Below are positions 8,496 through 17,517 of a stretch of DNA of 64,000 nt, in pieces. This DNA is from Campylobacter concisus. Its GTDB lineage: Bacteria; Campylobacterota; Campylobacteria; Campylobacterales; Campylobacteraceae. The number at the start of each line of letters is the position of its first letter. The stretch's first letter is position 1. The DNA lies in contig NZ_PPAF01000004.1 of the NCBI RefSeq assembly GCF_002913045.1, forward strand, positions 124,001-188,000. Direction: 5' to 3'. Below the pieces are notes generated by a model. It saw only the letters and a program-made list of their open reading frames with translations. It was not told where the DNA came from and did no database searches. Both the position numbers and the translations under genes were made by a program.

Positions 8496-8643
8496 ACTTT
8501 GATAAACTTAAAAATACAAACTAGTAAACTTCTTACAGTATTCAAAAACATACTAAAAGTTACTACTCTACATTGCTGGCCATGCTAAGACTTTCTAGAG
8601 TTTTAACATTTTAAAATTTTTGTCAAAACGCCTTATTGTCAAT

Positions 8644-9333
8644 TTAACAGCTTTGCTTATCGCCTAGCTCGCAAGCCTTTTTTCGCATTTGTTTTGCCTT
8701 TTTCGCGTCTTTTTTTACTTGCTCGTATCTGTTTTCGTTGAAATTTCCCTCATACAGCCACGCCGCCCTCTCGCAGCCGCCTACGTAGCCTAGCTTACAC
8801 GAGCGCTCGTAATACTCCATCATCTCGCCTATATCGCCTCCCGTTCGCTCTATCATCCAGCCCACGTTGTAGCATCCGGGAGCGTATTTTTTGTTGCATA
8901 GGGTATTGTTTATCGCAAACGACTGCACCTCGTCGCCCAGCTCTTCTTGCATGAAATTAGCTAGCGCCAAGCAACCGGGCAAATACTCATAAAGGACGCA
9001 GCTAGCCTTGTAATACGCGCTAATCTTAGTCTCGCGCTCGCTCTTATCCGCGGCTTTTACTAGGTTATTTTTATAAAGTTCGCCCAGATAAAAGCAGCCC
9101 TCGCCGTCTCCTTTGGCGCAGGCTAGGCTAAATAGCCCCTCCGCCGCGCCGTAGTCTTGCTTTAAGTTAGCCGCTATCATACCCGCTTGTACGCACTCTT
9201 TGGTGGCGTTTAGGTCTGGATTTTTGCATTTTTTGACCTTTTTTAGCGTATCTGCGGCTAGCAATGGCGAAAGGCCGGGCTCGTTAGAAAATAAATTTAT
9301 CGCCGCAAATAGTGCGATGATGAAGAATTTCAT
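8644..9333 (-). CDS. Secreted Sel1-repeat, cysteine-rich protein
   Basis: The 229-residue protein starts with a signal peptide (MKFFIIALFAAINLFS). It continues with Sel1-like helical repeats in which paired cysteines recur at about 36-residue spacing (SLACAKGDGEGCFYLGELY, RSCKLGYVGGCERAAWLYE). This pattern is that of the Helicobacter cysteine-rich (Hcp) family. The repeats are less regular than those of the second Sel1 protein at 42461. The gene is GC-richer than its surroundings, like the two genes upstream, from which it is separated by 23 nt. The function is unknown; such proteins are secreted or periplasmic scaffolds. Confidence 0.8.
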   Translation of the reverse strand: MKFFIIALFAAINLFSNEPGLSPLLAADTLKKVKKCKNPDLNATKECVQAGMIAANLKQDYGAAEGLFSLACAKGDGEGCFYLGELYKNNLVKAADKSERETKISAYYKASCVLYEYLPGCLALANFMQEELGDEVQSFAINNTLCNKKYAPGCYNVGWMIERTGGDIGEMMEYYERSCKLGYVGGCERAAWLYEGNFNENRYEQVKKDAKKAKQMRKKACELGDKQSC

Positions 9334-9356
9334 TCGTATCCTTTTTAAAAAATTAC

Positions 9357-10271
9357 CTAATCCCTCGCTTTAGCGATGCAAGCGGCGACGGCCTGCATCA
9401 AAGCGCCGCGAAATCCGCCTTTTTCAAGCGCGGTAAGTCCTTCGATCGTGGTTCCCGCCGGCGAGCAGACCTCGTCTTTTAGCGCGGCCGGGTGCTTGCC
9501 GCTTTGGATCAGACGCGCCGTCCCTTCCACGGATGCGCAGACGGCGTCGTAGCAAAGCCGCCTAGGTAGTCCGCCCCGCACGCCGGCATCCGCCGCAGCC
9601 TCGATAAAAGCGCACGCATACGCCAGCAAGCTTCCCGCGATGCCCGTAAATGCGGCAAACCTGGCCTCGTCTATCTCGTAAATTTTGCCTATTTTTGCGA
9701 TTATCTCGCGCACAGTCTCTTTCTTGGCCTCGCTAAATCCAGCGTCAAAGCAAAGAGCCGTGGCCGACGCGCCAATGCAAGCTGCTATATTTGGCATCGC
9801 GCGAGCGATATAAACGCCCTCGCCTACGATTTGCCTAGCGCGTTTTATGTCAAAATTCGGCGCCAAAAGAAGCAAAATTTTGCCCGCAAGATCAGGCGCA
9901 ATCAGGCGCAAGATAGCCTCGTAGCTAGCGGGCTTAGTAGCCAGCACGACCGCATCCGCTTCGCACGCTAGATCCGTTTCGCTCGCGGCTATTTTTATGC
10001 CAAATCTTTGCCGCAAGGCTTCGTTTTTACTTCTGGCGCAGGCTATGATTTCAAATTTTGCCTTTTTTTCGCATTTGCGCGGTCTCGGGGTTTTGTCCGT
10101 TTGCGCTAAATTTTCCGCCCTGTGTGCCTCGCTACCGCCGCTAGATTTCCGCTCGTCCTCGGCCGAGCTTCGCCCCGCGTCCGCTTCGTTAGATTGCGCG
10201 TGCCAAAGCGCCTCTATCATTGCGCCGCCCATATTTCCGCCGCCGATGAAGCCGATTTTTACGCTTTTCAT
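9357..10271 (-). CDS. proC: Pyrroline-5-carboxylate reductase with an extra low-complexity insert
   Basis: The 304-residue protein has the ProC dinucleotide-binding opening (IGFIGGGNMGGAMIEAL). A region of about 45 residues rich in Ser, Glu, Ala, Arg and Lys (residues 25-70) follows, before the fold resumes at FEIIACARSK. The usual ProC length is about 265-280, and the excess equals the insert. The C-terminal signature is intact (SPAGTTIEGLTALEKGGFRGAL). It reduces pyrroline-5-carboxylate to proline with NAD(P)H. The 60-nt segment 9541-9600 is 44/60 G+C, against 21/60 in 7021-7080. It overlaps the upstream lipoprotein gene by 4 nt. Confidence 0.9.
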   Translation of the reverse strand: MKSVKIGFIGGGNMGGAMIEALWHAQSNEADAGRSSAEDERKSSGGSEAHRAENLAQTDKTPRPRKCEKKAKFEIIACARSKNEALRQRFGIKIAASETDLACEADAVVLATKPASYEAILRLIAPDLAGKILLLLAPNFDIKRARQIVGEGVYIARAMPNIAACIGASATALCFDAGFSEAKKETVREIIAKIGKIYEIDEARFAAFTGIAGSLLAYACAFIEAAADAGVRGGLPRRLCYDAVCASVEGTARLIQSGKHPAALKDEVCSPAGTTIEGLTALEKGGFRGALMQAVAACIAKARD

Positions 10272-10897
10272 TTCGCCGACTTTTTTAGAGTGCCGATTTT
10301 GACCGCCTTGCCCGCGACCGCGTCACGTACCGCCGCACTATCCGCCCAGATCGCGCCCGTGACCTGCCCCGGCGCCAAGGTATAAACGCCGCCCGTCTGC
10401 GCCTCGTCGCTAGCCTTAAATTCGTTGCCCACGACCAGCTCATAGACGTCCTTCGTGTCGTTTTCAAATTTGATCGCCGCTTTTAGCGTCGGCTCCATTT
10501 TCTGCTTCGCTGCGCCCGCGTACTGCTCGAGCATGTTTTTACTAAGCTTGCCGTAGACGTCGCCGTCTTGGCTTAGATATATCCGTACGGCACGCTTATC
10601 CGAGTTTTTGCCACCCTTTTCGCCCTTGCCGACGCTAACGCTCATCTCATAGGCGGTTTCTCCCGTCGGGAAGTCCTTAAATTTAGCGTCCGGGACAAAA
10701 ACCCGCACATTATCCGTTACTGTTTTCGTAACGTGCGTCTGCGGCGTTATATCCGTTAGCACGATCGTGGATTTCACGTCCGAGCTTTTATCCGAAATAA
10801 GCATGGAGATCGGCACGCGAGTAAGCAGCGTCGTCTCGTAGCAGCCGCTAAAAATAAACGCGGCGGCGAGAGTGAAGATAAATTTTAGTTTTTTCAT
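10268..10897 (-). CDS. Predicted lipoprotein of unknown function
   Basis: The 209-residue product has a lipoprotein signal with lipobox FSGC, so the mature protein begins at Cys 19. The rest is a Thr/Val/Lys-rich beta-type domain (STIVLTDITPQTHVTKTV, KRAVRIYLSQDGDVYGKL) of no family I can name with confidence. The stop overlaps the proC start by 4 nt, so the two are co-translated. Like proC, it is clearly GC-richer than the genes on either side of the islet. It is the first gene of the leftward transcript; the 257 nt before it hold its promoter. Confidence 0.75.
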   Translation of the reverse strand: MKKLKFIFTLAAAFIFSGCYETTLLTRVPISMLISDKSSDVKSTIVLTDITPQTHVTKTVTDNVRVFVPDAKFKDFPTGETAYEMSVSVGKGEKGGKNSDKRAVRIYLSQDGDVYGKLSKNMLEQYAGAAKQKMEPTLKAAIKFENDTKDVYELVVGNEFKASDEAQTGGVYTLAPGQVTGAIWADSAAVRDAVAGKAVKIGTLKKSAK

Positions 10898-11117
10898 CGG
10901 TTTCCTTTAAATTTTCGCCGATTCTAGCATAAACTAAGCATTTTTGTATTGATTACATTAAAAGCAAAAATAGAAAAGTAAGTATGGTATTTTAAAGCAT
11001 AAATAGTTTTAAGGTTGATAAATTTTAATCGTCTTAAACAAAGCCAACTTAAATAAATAATGCAAAAAAGTATGAGAAATTTATGTAAATTTTTTGCTGT
11101 TTTTAGAGTTTAATTAT

Positions 11118-11139
11118 TAGCCCCTTTACAAAGGGGCTA
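11118..11139 (-). terminator. Terminator of typA
   Basis: Inverted repeat TAGCCCCTT (11118-11126) and AAGGGGCTA (11131-11139) with a 4-nt loop, 16 nt past the typA stop. On the minus strand it is followed by the moderately T-rich TAATAATTA. Confidence 0.75.
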
Positions 11140-11154
11140 GATGATAAATTTTGA

Positions 11155-12957
11155 TTAGAGTTTTGCTTTTCTTTTGCGTTCTGTTGGATCTAAATAGCGC
11201 TTGCGAACGCGAATATTTATAGGCGTAACCTCGACTAGCTCGTCATCTTCTATCCACTCTAGCGCGCGCTCAAGGCTTAGCTTTCTAGGTGGCACAAGCT
11301 TGATCGCATCGTCGCTACCGCTAGCACGCACGTTTGTTAGGTTTTTGCCCTTGATAGGATTTACGTCAAGGTCGTTTGGACGGCTGTGCTCGCCGATGAT
11401 CATACCCACATAGACTTTTGCTTGTGGATCAAGAAATAGCACGCCACGATCTTGTAAGTTAAATAGCGAATAAGCAAGCGTTACGCCGTTTTCCATAGAA
11501 ACTAGCGCGCCGTTTGTTCTGTGCTCGACGGCGCCACTTAGTGGTCTAAACTCCAAAAAGCTGTGGTTCATAACGCCCTCGCCTTTTGTATCAGTCAAAA
11601 ACTGGCTTCTAAAGCCGATAAGTCCGCGCGCTGGGATCTCAAACTCGATCCTTGTTTGGCCGTCGCCTGTTGGGTTCATAGAGACCATTTCAGCCTTTCT
11701 TTTGCCTAGTTTTTCTATGACTGTGCCTGTCGTATCATCAGGCGCATCGATCACTAAAAGCTCGTATGGCTCGCATTTTACGCCGTTTATCTCTTTTACA
11801 ATAACCTCAGGTCTGCCAAGTAAAAACTCATAGCCCTCACGGCGCATATTTTCAGCCAAAATAGTAATCTGAAGCTCACCACGGCCACTTACTTTAAATT
11901 TACCCTCGCCGATGTTTTCGTATTTCATCGCGATATTTGTCTTCATCTCGTTTGCAAGGCGTTCATCGATCTTATTTGATGTGACGTGTTTGCCCTCAGT
12001 GCCTGCTAATGGGCCGTCATTTACAGAAAATACAACGCTAAGTGTCGGCTCTTCGATGTGGAGAGGATCAAGCGGATGAGGATTGTTTGGATCAACGACG
12101 CTATCGCCAACGTCAAGCGCATCAAAGCCAGCGATCGCTACGATGTCGCCAGTACCAGCTTCGTTAATATCGGTTCTTTCAAGACCCATAAAGCCAATTA
12201 ACTTTGAAATTCTACCAGTTGTCTTTGTACCATCAGCCTTTGCGAGCATGACATTTTGATTTTTTGATATCTTACCGTTAAAAATTCTTGCAATACCGAT
12301 CTTGCCGACGTAGTTATCATAATCAAGCGTGAAAACTTGAAGCTGAAGTGGGTTCTCGTCGCTGCCGCTTGGAGCTGGTACGTGAGCTAGGATAGTCTCA
12401 AAAAGTGGCTGCATATTTACATTTTCATCGCTTAGTTTTAGCTTTGCGTAGCCATTTTTAGCAGCGGCATAAACGACTGGAAATTCTAGCTGCTCATCAT
12501 TTGCGTCAAGTGCGACAAAAAGGTCAAAAATTTCATTTATAACGCGGTCTGGATCGCCTGCTGGCTTATCGATCTTATTTACGACAACGATTGGGCGAAG
12601 TCCTAGTGAGAGTGCCTTTTTGACGACGAATTTAGTTTGCGGCATAACGCCCTCTTGCGCATCGACAAGTAGCAAAACGCCATCAACCATCTTAAGAACA
12701 CGCTCTACCTCACCACCAAAGTCGGCGTGGCCTGGGGTGTCAATGATGTTGATCTTTGTATCTTTGTAGCGAATAGCAGTATTTTTAGAAAGAATCGTGA
12801 TGCCACGCTCTCTTTCGATGTCGTTACTATCCATTACACGCTCGCCAAGGTTTTGATGCTCGTTAAATGTTCCTGACTGTTTCAAAAGCTCATCAACCAT
12901 TGTTGTTTTACCGTGGTCGACGTGTGCGATAACGGCTATATTTCGTATCTTTTCCAA
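11155..12957 (-). CDS. typA: Translational GTPase TypA/BipA
   Basis: The 600-residue protein has the translational GTPase motifs: AHVDHGKTT (P loop), RERGITI (switch I), [16 protein letters not shown] (switch II) and NKIDKP. These are followed by the EF-G-like domains and the TypA-specific C-terminal domain with GIDPQAKVY-like [12 protein letters not shown]. It binds ribosomes and helps assembly of the large subunit and growth under stress. Length is standard. It stands alone, with a terminator downstream and the sigma-54 hook operon diverging upstream. Confidence 0.97.
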   Translation of the reverse strand: MEKIRNIAVIAHVDHGKTTMVDELLKQSGTFNEHQNLGERVMDSNDIERERGITILSKNTAIRYKDTKINIIDTPGHADFGGEVERVLKMVDGVLLLVDAQEGVMPQTKFVVKKALSLGLRPIVVVNKIDKPAGDPDRVINEIFDLFVALDANDEQLEFPVVYAAAKNGYAKLKLSDENVNMQPLFETILAHVPAPSGSDENPLQLQVFTLDYDNYVGKIGIARIFNGKISKNQNVMLAKADGTKTTGRISKLIGFMGLERTDINEAGTGDIVAIAGFDALDVGDSVVDPNNPHPLDPLHIEEPTLSVVFSVNDGPLAGTEGKHVTSNKIDERLANEMKTNIAMKYENIGEGKFKVSGRGELQITILAENMRREGYEFLLGRPEVIVKEINGVKCEPYELLVIDAPDDTTGTVIEKLGKRKAEMVSMNPTGDGQTRIEFEIPARGLIGFRSQFLTDTKGEGVMNHSFLEFRPLSGAVEHRTNGALVSMENGVTLAYSLFNLQDRGVLFLDPQAKVYVGMIIGEHSRPNDLDVNPIKGKNLTNVRASGSDDAIKLVPPRKLSLERALEWIEDDELVEVTPINIRVRKRYLDPTERKRKAKL

Positions 12958-13065
12958 ATTTTTCTCCGTTTATTAGTTTGCTATTTTTCGTTTGTCAGTT
13001 TTAAAATAGGGGCAGATTATAGCCAAATTTTTATAAATTTTAAGCTGATATCAAGAAATTAATTT

Positions 13066-13082
13066 TTGGAATAGATTTTGCA
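13066..13082 (+). promoter_or_regulatory. Sigma-54 promoter of the fliK-flgD-flgE operon
   Basis: TTGGAATAGATTTTGCA has the invariant GG (13068-13069) and GC (13080-13081) separated by exactly 10 nt, the -24/-12 spacing of RpoN promoters. Middle-class flagellar genes of Campylobacter use RpoN with the FlgSR system. Transcription should start about 12 nt after the GC, some 25 nt before fliK. Confidence 0.85.
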
Positions 13083-13118
13083 TGCTTGACATTAAGTTTA
13101 AAAATTTGAAAGGTTTAA

Positions 13119-14510
13119 ATGCAAGCTTATACAGCGAAAAATAACGTAGATTTGCTGGCTCCTGCTGGAGGTAAAAAGCACTCTGTTTCTAAAAAATCTC
13201 AAAACAACGGCGAATTTTTGTCGATGGTTTTAGATGCAGCTGCGAGTAAGGCAAATAGCGGCCAAAAAATCACTGAAAAAGATGTTAAAGAGATAGTAAA
13301 AACGGTTACCACTCAAAAAGAGACACTGCAAAAAGTACAAAGCGAAAGCGTGGCAAAAATTTCAACTGCACTTGAAGAAAATTTGGACGAAAATACAAAA
13401 AATGAGCTCTATGAAAATGCAAATTTCATGCAGCTTTTACAAGTTTTAGAAATTCTAAATGGCAATGAAAAGGTAAGTAAATTTCCAAATTTCAGCGACA
13501 AAATAGCAAATTTCTTAAGTGTGCCCCAAAACGTCGAAGAGCTTAGCAACGTTAAAAGCGTTAGCGATCTTATCGACCTTGCTAAGAAATTTGACCTTGG
13601 CCTTGAAAATATAGAAATTTCAAATGAAGATGTGCCAAAACTAAACGAGATGTTTAAAAATTTAGGCAAGCAAGAATTTTTCACACCTATAAAAACTGAA
13701 GAGAAGCCTTTTTACCTAAAAGAGCTAAAAAATGAGGTCGAGCAAACCATTATCAAAAATAAACCAAAAGAGGTCGTAAAGCTTGATACTTTGTTAAAAG
13801 AGGTAGTGGCAAATCCAACTAATGAAGCTAAAAATTTAGTGAAAGAAGAGCCTAAAAAGCTAGATAGTGAAGTAAAGCTTGATGATGAGATAATGGATGT
13901 TGAGCCAGAGGAGCAGCCTAAAGTAAAGGTAAATTTACACGAGCAAAAGGCGCAAAAAGCTCCAACTCTTGAGTCGCTACTCTTCCCTGAAAGAGAACAG
14001 CAAAAAAATGAGAATTTAGAGAGCAAAGAGACATTTAGTAGTGATAATAAATCAGAGCTAAATCAAATGATAAAAGATATCGCTAGTAGCGCCAAACACC
14101 AGCTTCAAACAAAGGCTGAGATAAAAGAGACACTTAGTAACTTCTCTTCTACATTAAAAGAGCAGGTGCAAAATTACAAAGCTCCGATCACTCGTTTTAA
14201 CATAACGCTTAATCCACTAAATTTAGGCGAGGTTGAGATCACTATGGTAAATCGTGGCAACAACTTGCATGTAAATTTTAACTCAACCACGGCTACGATG
14301 AATCTCTTTTTGCAAAATCAAGCCGAGTTTAAAAATAGCCTTGTAAATATGGGATTTACCGAGCTTGAGATGAATTTCTCAGATCAAAATCAAAGACAAG
14401 ATAAAAAAGAACAAGCAAAGAATAAATATAGCTCAAATCAAAGCGATGAGAGCGAAAACGCTCAAGCGGAACAAAGCTTGCTTGAGCTAGTAATACCAAG
14501 ATATATTTAG
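13119..14510 (+). CDS. fliK: Flagellar hook-length control protein
   Basis: The 463-residue protein has a long, low-complexity Lys/Glu/Asn-rich N-terminal ruler region. The conserved C-terminal hook-length domain lies at about residues 340-430 (FNITLNPLNLGEVEITMV, then FLQNQAEFKNSLVNMGFTELEMNF). FliK measures hook length and switches the export gate FlhB from hook to filament substrates. It is first in a sigma-54-driven operon with flgD (8 nt gap) and flgE. The residues outside the C-terminal domain vary fast between species. Confidence 0.92.
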   Translation: MQAYTAKNNVDLLAPAGGKKHSVSKKSQNNGEFLSMVLDAAASKANSGQKITEKDVKEIVKTVTTQKETLQKVQSESVAKISTALEENLDENTKNELYENANFMQLLQVLEILNGNEKVSKFPNFSDKIANFLSVPQNVEELSNVKSVSDLIDLAKKFDLGLENIEISNEDVPKLNEMFKNLGKQEFFTPIKTEEKPFYLKELKNEVEQTIIKNKPKEVVKLDTLLKEVVANPTNEAKNLVKEEPKKLDSEVKLDDEIMDVEPEEQPKVKVNLHEQKAQKAPTLESLLFPEREQQKNENLESKETFSSDNKSELNQMIKDIASSAKHQLQTKAEIKETLSNFSSTLKEQVQNYKAPITRFNITLNPLNLGEVEITMVNRGNNLHVNFNSTTATMNLFLQNQAEFKNSLVNMGFTELEMNFSDQNQRQDKKEQAKNKYSSNQSDESENAQAEQSLLELVIPRYI

Positions 14511-14518
14511 GAGAGATT

Positions 14519-15226
14519 ATGGCTTCAGTTTCAGATATAACTACACAAACAACTCAACAAAAAAACGCCGAGAAAAAGGCAAAAGCAAAGCAAGATGCAG
14601 CAGCTGGCACAGGAACTAACCCAAATGCGCAGCTAGATAAAGATGCATTTATGAAGCTACTTTTAACAGAGCTTCAGTATCAAGATCCAACAAGCCCTAT
14701 GGATACTGAAAAGATGCTTACGCAAACTAGCCAGCTAGCTTCACTAGAGATGCAACAAAATACAAACTCAGCTATGAAAGAGCTTGTAAATCAATTAAAA
14801 TCAAATGCAAATGCCTACGCCATATCAGCTCTTGGCAAAATGGTCTCAACTGGTTCAAACTCAGTTTTACTAACAGATGAGCAAAAAACTGTAAATTTTG
14901 CACTTTATTTTAAATCAGATCTTGCAAATGGTAAGCTCGAAATTAAAAATGCAAATGGAGAGGTCGTTCGTTCAATTGATATAAAAGATCTAAAATCAGG
15001 AGTCCGCAGAATATCTTGGGATGGTAAAGATGATTCTGGAAAACAATTACCAAACGGCGCATATACAGTTTCTGTTAATTACACTGGAAAAGATGGTAAT
15101 TCATACAAGACTCAAGTAGGTAGCTATCCGGTTGAGGCAGTAAAATTTGTAGACGGCAAAGCCATGATAAAAATCGCAGGCGAATATGTCCCAATGGATA
15201 AAATATCTGAATTTTACGAAGGATAA
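14519..15226 (+). CDS. flgD: Flagellar hook assembly scaffold FlgD
   Basis: The 235-residue protein has the FlgD N-terminal signature (LDKDAFMKLLLTELQYQDPT SP, with QDPTSPMDTEKM near residue 60) and a C-terminal FlgD Ig/Tudor region (RRISWDGKDDSGKQLPNGAY). FlgD caps the growing hook and is needed for FlgE polymerisation. A strong AGGAGA ribosome site lies just upstream, and flgE begins 5 nt after the stop. Confidence 0.96.
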   Translation: MASVSDITTQTTQQKNAEKKAKAKQDAAAGTGTNPNAQLDKDAFMKLLLTELQYQDPTSPMDTEKMLTQTSQLASLEMQQNTNSAMKELVNQLKSNANAYAISALGKMVSTGSNSVLLTDEQKTVNFALYFKSDLANGKLEIKNANGEVVRSIDIKDLKSGVRRISWDGKDDSGKQLPNGAYTVSVNYTGKDGNSYKTQVGSYPVEAVKFVDGKAMIKIAGEYVPMDKISEFYEG

Positions 15227-15231
15227 AAGCC

Positions 15232-16833
15232 ATGATGAGAGGTTTTTACAACGGAATTAGTGGCATCAAAACACAAAGCTTTGGCATGGATGTTTGGGCA
15301 AATAATATCTCAAATATCAACAACGTAGGTTTTAAAGCTTCAATCCCTGAGTTTAAAAATTTAATCAATCAACATATGGCTTCTGCTGGAAGTGGTCCAA
15401 CTAACAATCAAGTAGGTCTTGGAGCTACAAAACAAACGACAGCTTTAAAAATGGCAAATGGTAGTTTTCAAAATACCGATAATAACTTCGACCTAGCCAT
15501 AGGCGGTAAAGGCTTTTTTGGTGTCGTTGATAAAAATGGTAAAAACTACTACACAAGAACAGGTAGCTTCGATATAGATGGGGCTGGAAATTTAGTAGAT
15601 AATAAAGGCAACTTGCTTCTTGGTACATTAACAAGTTTTACTCCAGTCACCCCAAGTGCTAATGCTCTTAGAAAATATGGTCAAACAAAAGGTACCACGC
15701 AGGCATTTACTGCAAAAGAAGAGGATCTAAAACTAGGCGATACTGGCTCACAAAAAGGCATAAATTTACCTCATTTTTTATATATGCCAGCCAAGCAAAC
15801 AAAAAATATAAATTTAAAAGGTAACCTAGACTCAAGCCTTATAACAGATAAGCGAACAACAGCCATTGATGCGGCAAATTTTAACTATACACTTGATAAT
15901 ACAAACAAAACTATCTCACTAAATGGACAAATCCCACTAAGTCAGACGAACTTTGGTACAAAAGCAGGTGACAGCGTGGTAGTAAAAGTAAAAGACGGTG
16001 ATGGTAAATTTAGTGAGTTTTCGACTACACTAGAGAGCGATGGCAGCTGGCATATAAACAATAAAAGCCTAAAATTTATGGATTTTGCTAGCTTAGATGT
16101 AAAAGCCGAAGTTACATCACTAGTTGAAGTAGCTAATAAAGAAAAACTAAGCTCAGAGATATATAACAGTGATGGTACAAAGAGCTTAGTAACTATAAAT
16201 TTTACAAAGCAAATCCCTCAAGGTGGCAATCAAACTACATGGAATGCCATAGCTACGATAACTGATGCTAATGGTGTTGTGCAAAATACAGCTATGGGAA
16301 TACTTACTTTTGATGGTAGTGGCAGACTTGTTACAAATACATTAACAAGCGTTGGAAACGTGGCTTTAAATTTTCTTGGCGATGGAGATGCGAATGTCTA
16401 TAATGGTATAACAAGCTCAGCCAATTCAAAAAAAGACTTTGTCATAAAAGCAGATGGCTATGCCGAGGGAAATCTCACAAAATATAGCGTCGATGACCGT
16501 GGTAATATCATGGCAAATTTTGACAATTCTCGTTCATTTATAGTTGCAAAAATAGCTCTATATCACTTCCAAAATGAGCAAGGCGTATCAAAAGTGGGCG
16601 ATAATCTCTATGAAGCAACTCCAAATTCAGGTGAAGCATTTTTTTATAAAAATAAAGCTGGTGAGACCATTTATGGCTCACAAATTCTTGCAAATAAACT
16701 TGAAATGAGTAATGTCGATCTTGGTCAAGCGCTAAGTGAGGTTATAGTCACGCAAAAGGCTTATGAGGCTAGTGCAAAAAGTATCACAACAAGTGATGAG
16801 ATGATCCAAACTGCTATTCAGATGAAGAAATAA
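15232..16833 (+). CDS. flgE: Flagellar hook protein FlgE (shorter paralogue)
   Basis: The 533-residue protein has the axial-protein N-terminus (MMRGFYNGISGIKTQSFGMD, then WANNISNINNVGF) and C-terminus (SNVDLGQALSEVIVTQKAYEASAKSI … MIQTAIQMKK) that form the coiled-coil D0 domain. A variable D1-D2 middle lies between them. The context with fliK and flgD supports the hook role. A second, longer hook protein lies at 28158-30629. In C. jejuni the longer paralogue (Cj1729c) is the main hook subunit, so this one may be a minor or specialised component. The start could also be the next ATG at 15235. Confidence 0.92.
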   Translation: MMRGFYNGISGIKTQSFGMDVWANNISNINNVGFKASIPEFKNLINQHMASAGSGPTNNQVGLGATKQTTALKMANGSFQNTDNNFDLAIGGKGFFGVVDKNGKNYYTRTGSFDIDGAGNLVDNKGNLLLGTLTSFTPVTPSANALRKYGQTKGTTQAFTAKEEDLKLGDTGSQKGINLPHFLYMPAKQTKNINLKGNLDSSLITDKRTTAIDAANFNYTLDNTNKTISLNGQIPLSQTNFGTKAGDSVVVKVKDGDGKFSEFSTTLESDGSWHINNKSLKFMDFASLDVKAEVTSLVEVANKEKLSSEIYNSDGTKSLVTINFTKQIPQGGNQTTWNAIATITDANGVVQNTAMGILTFDGSGRLVTNTLTSVGNVALNFLGDGDANVYNGITSSANSKKDFVIKADGYAEGNLTKYSVDDRGNIMANFDNSRSFIVAKIALYHFQNEQGVSKVGDNLYEATPNSGEAFFYKNKAGETIYGSQILANKLEMSNVDLGQALSEVIVTQKAYEASAKSITTSDEMIQTAIQMKK

Positions 16834-16878
16834 TTTTTATGCTAGTTGATGATTAAAAATTTAAAATGAATGATAATC

Positions 16879-17304
16879 TTAAGAATAGAGTTTAACTTCG
16901 TTTATTAAAAACTCATAAACTCTTTGCTGAACTAAAATTTCTTCCTCGCAGCCACTCATCAATCGACGAAGGTGAGAAAAATCTATCTTTTTGGCGTATC
17001 TTTTGTGATCTTTTAGATCTTTATCAATACTTAAAAGTAGTGCATCAAGTGTGATCCTATCGTTTCTTTTAACTCTTGCTACATACTCTTTAACAGTTTG
17101 GATCAAAAAGTCTTTTCTGGTTTGGTCATTTTCATAAATTTCATTTGTAATGTCATTTAAAACAAAAAAATCATCTTCGTCTGGGTCAAATTTAGCAGAG
17201 ATCATAGCGGCAAAAATTTTGGCACGAAACTCTAAAGATTTGTGATGATAGATAAAAAAATCTCTAAAAGCTGATAAAAAACGAAGTTTAAACTTTCCAG
17301 ACAT
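16879..17304 (-). CDS. Conserved hypothetical protein
   Basis: A 141-residue, highly charged, probably all-helical cytoplasmic protein (FRDFFIYHHKSLEFRAKIFA … FDPDEDDFFVLNDITNEIYENDQTR). It has no signal peptide, membrane segment or recognised catalytic motif. The layout of two helical halves joined by an acidic loop is loosely like TerB/DUF-type helical bundles, but I would not name a family. It is convergent with flgE and transcribed away from the SRP RNA gene. Confidence 0.65.
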   Translation of the reverse strand: MSGKFKLRFLSAFRDFFIYHHKSLEFRAKIFAAMISAKFDPDEDDFFVLNDITNEIYENDQTRKDFLIQTVKEYVARVKRNDRITLDALLLSIDKDLKDHKRYAKKIDFSHLRRLMSGCEEEILVQQRVYEFLINEVKLYS

Positions 17305-17399
17305 TACTCTACTTTTTATGAAATTTTGGCTGATTATATACTTTTAAAGCTAAATTTTTAAAAATGTAACTATAAAACTAAATTTAAGTATAGTTTTTG

Positions 17400-17405
17400 T
17401 ATGAT
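17400..17405 (+). promoter_or_regulatory. -10 box of the SRP RNA gene
   Basis: TATGAT preceded by a T-rich stretch (TAGTTTTTG), the usual form of Campylobacter housekeeping promoters. It places the start of transcription near 17411-17413, exactly at the 5' side of the RNA's closing stem. Confidence 0.6.
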
Positions 17406-17410
17406 TGCGA

Positions 17411-17517
17411 AGCTCCTTCTTAGACCTGTGCAATGCTTTTTATGAGCACCGCTTCAGGGTGGGAACACAGCAGAGCACTTGTATTAAGTGTGTGCCGCAG
17501 TTATCTGAGAGGGGGTC
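17411..17517 (+). ncRNA. ffs: Small bacterial signal recognition particle RNA (4.5S)
   Basis: The outer ends pair perfectly over 10 bp including G-U pairs: CCTTCTTAGA at 17414-17423 with TCTGAGAGGG at 17504-17513. The apical domain-IV hairpin contains CAGGGTGGGAACACAGCAG at about 17455-17473. This has the CAGG…GGAA…AGCAG pattern of the Ffh-binding symmetric and asymmetric loops. About 105 nt is the usual size for the Alu-less bacterial form. The RNA joins Ffh to target nascent membrane proteins. The exact 3' end is uncertain, and it runs into the end of the convergent HD-domain gene. Confidence 0.88.

Larger units (their letters stand above)
8230..8643. other. 414-bp AT-rich non-coding stretch with tandem hairpins
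   Basis: No convincing gene is present. A 69-codon open frame at 8379-8588 has no homology I recognise and no ribosome site. The notable content is two perfect hairpins at 8441-8472 and 8473-8495. The rest should hold the promoter of the leftward cytochrome-reductase operon. Confidence 0.6.

Noticed and set aside
8379-8588. 69-codon open frame rightward in the long intergenic region
   Set aside because: It runs through the two hairpins, lacks a ribosome site, and its product has no recognisable feature.
10122-10467. Arg/Ala-rich frames on both strands in the GC-rich islet
   Set aside because: High GC removes stop codons by chance; proC and the lipoprotein explain the region.
8644-10897. GC-rich islet as a prophage or genomic island
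   Set aside because: No integrase, transposase, tRNA or flanking direct repeat is visible. Gene-scale replacement is a simpler reading.
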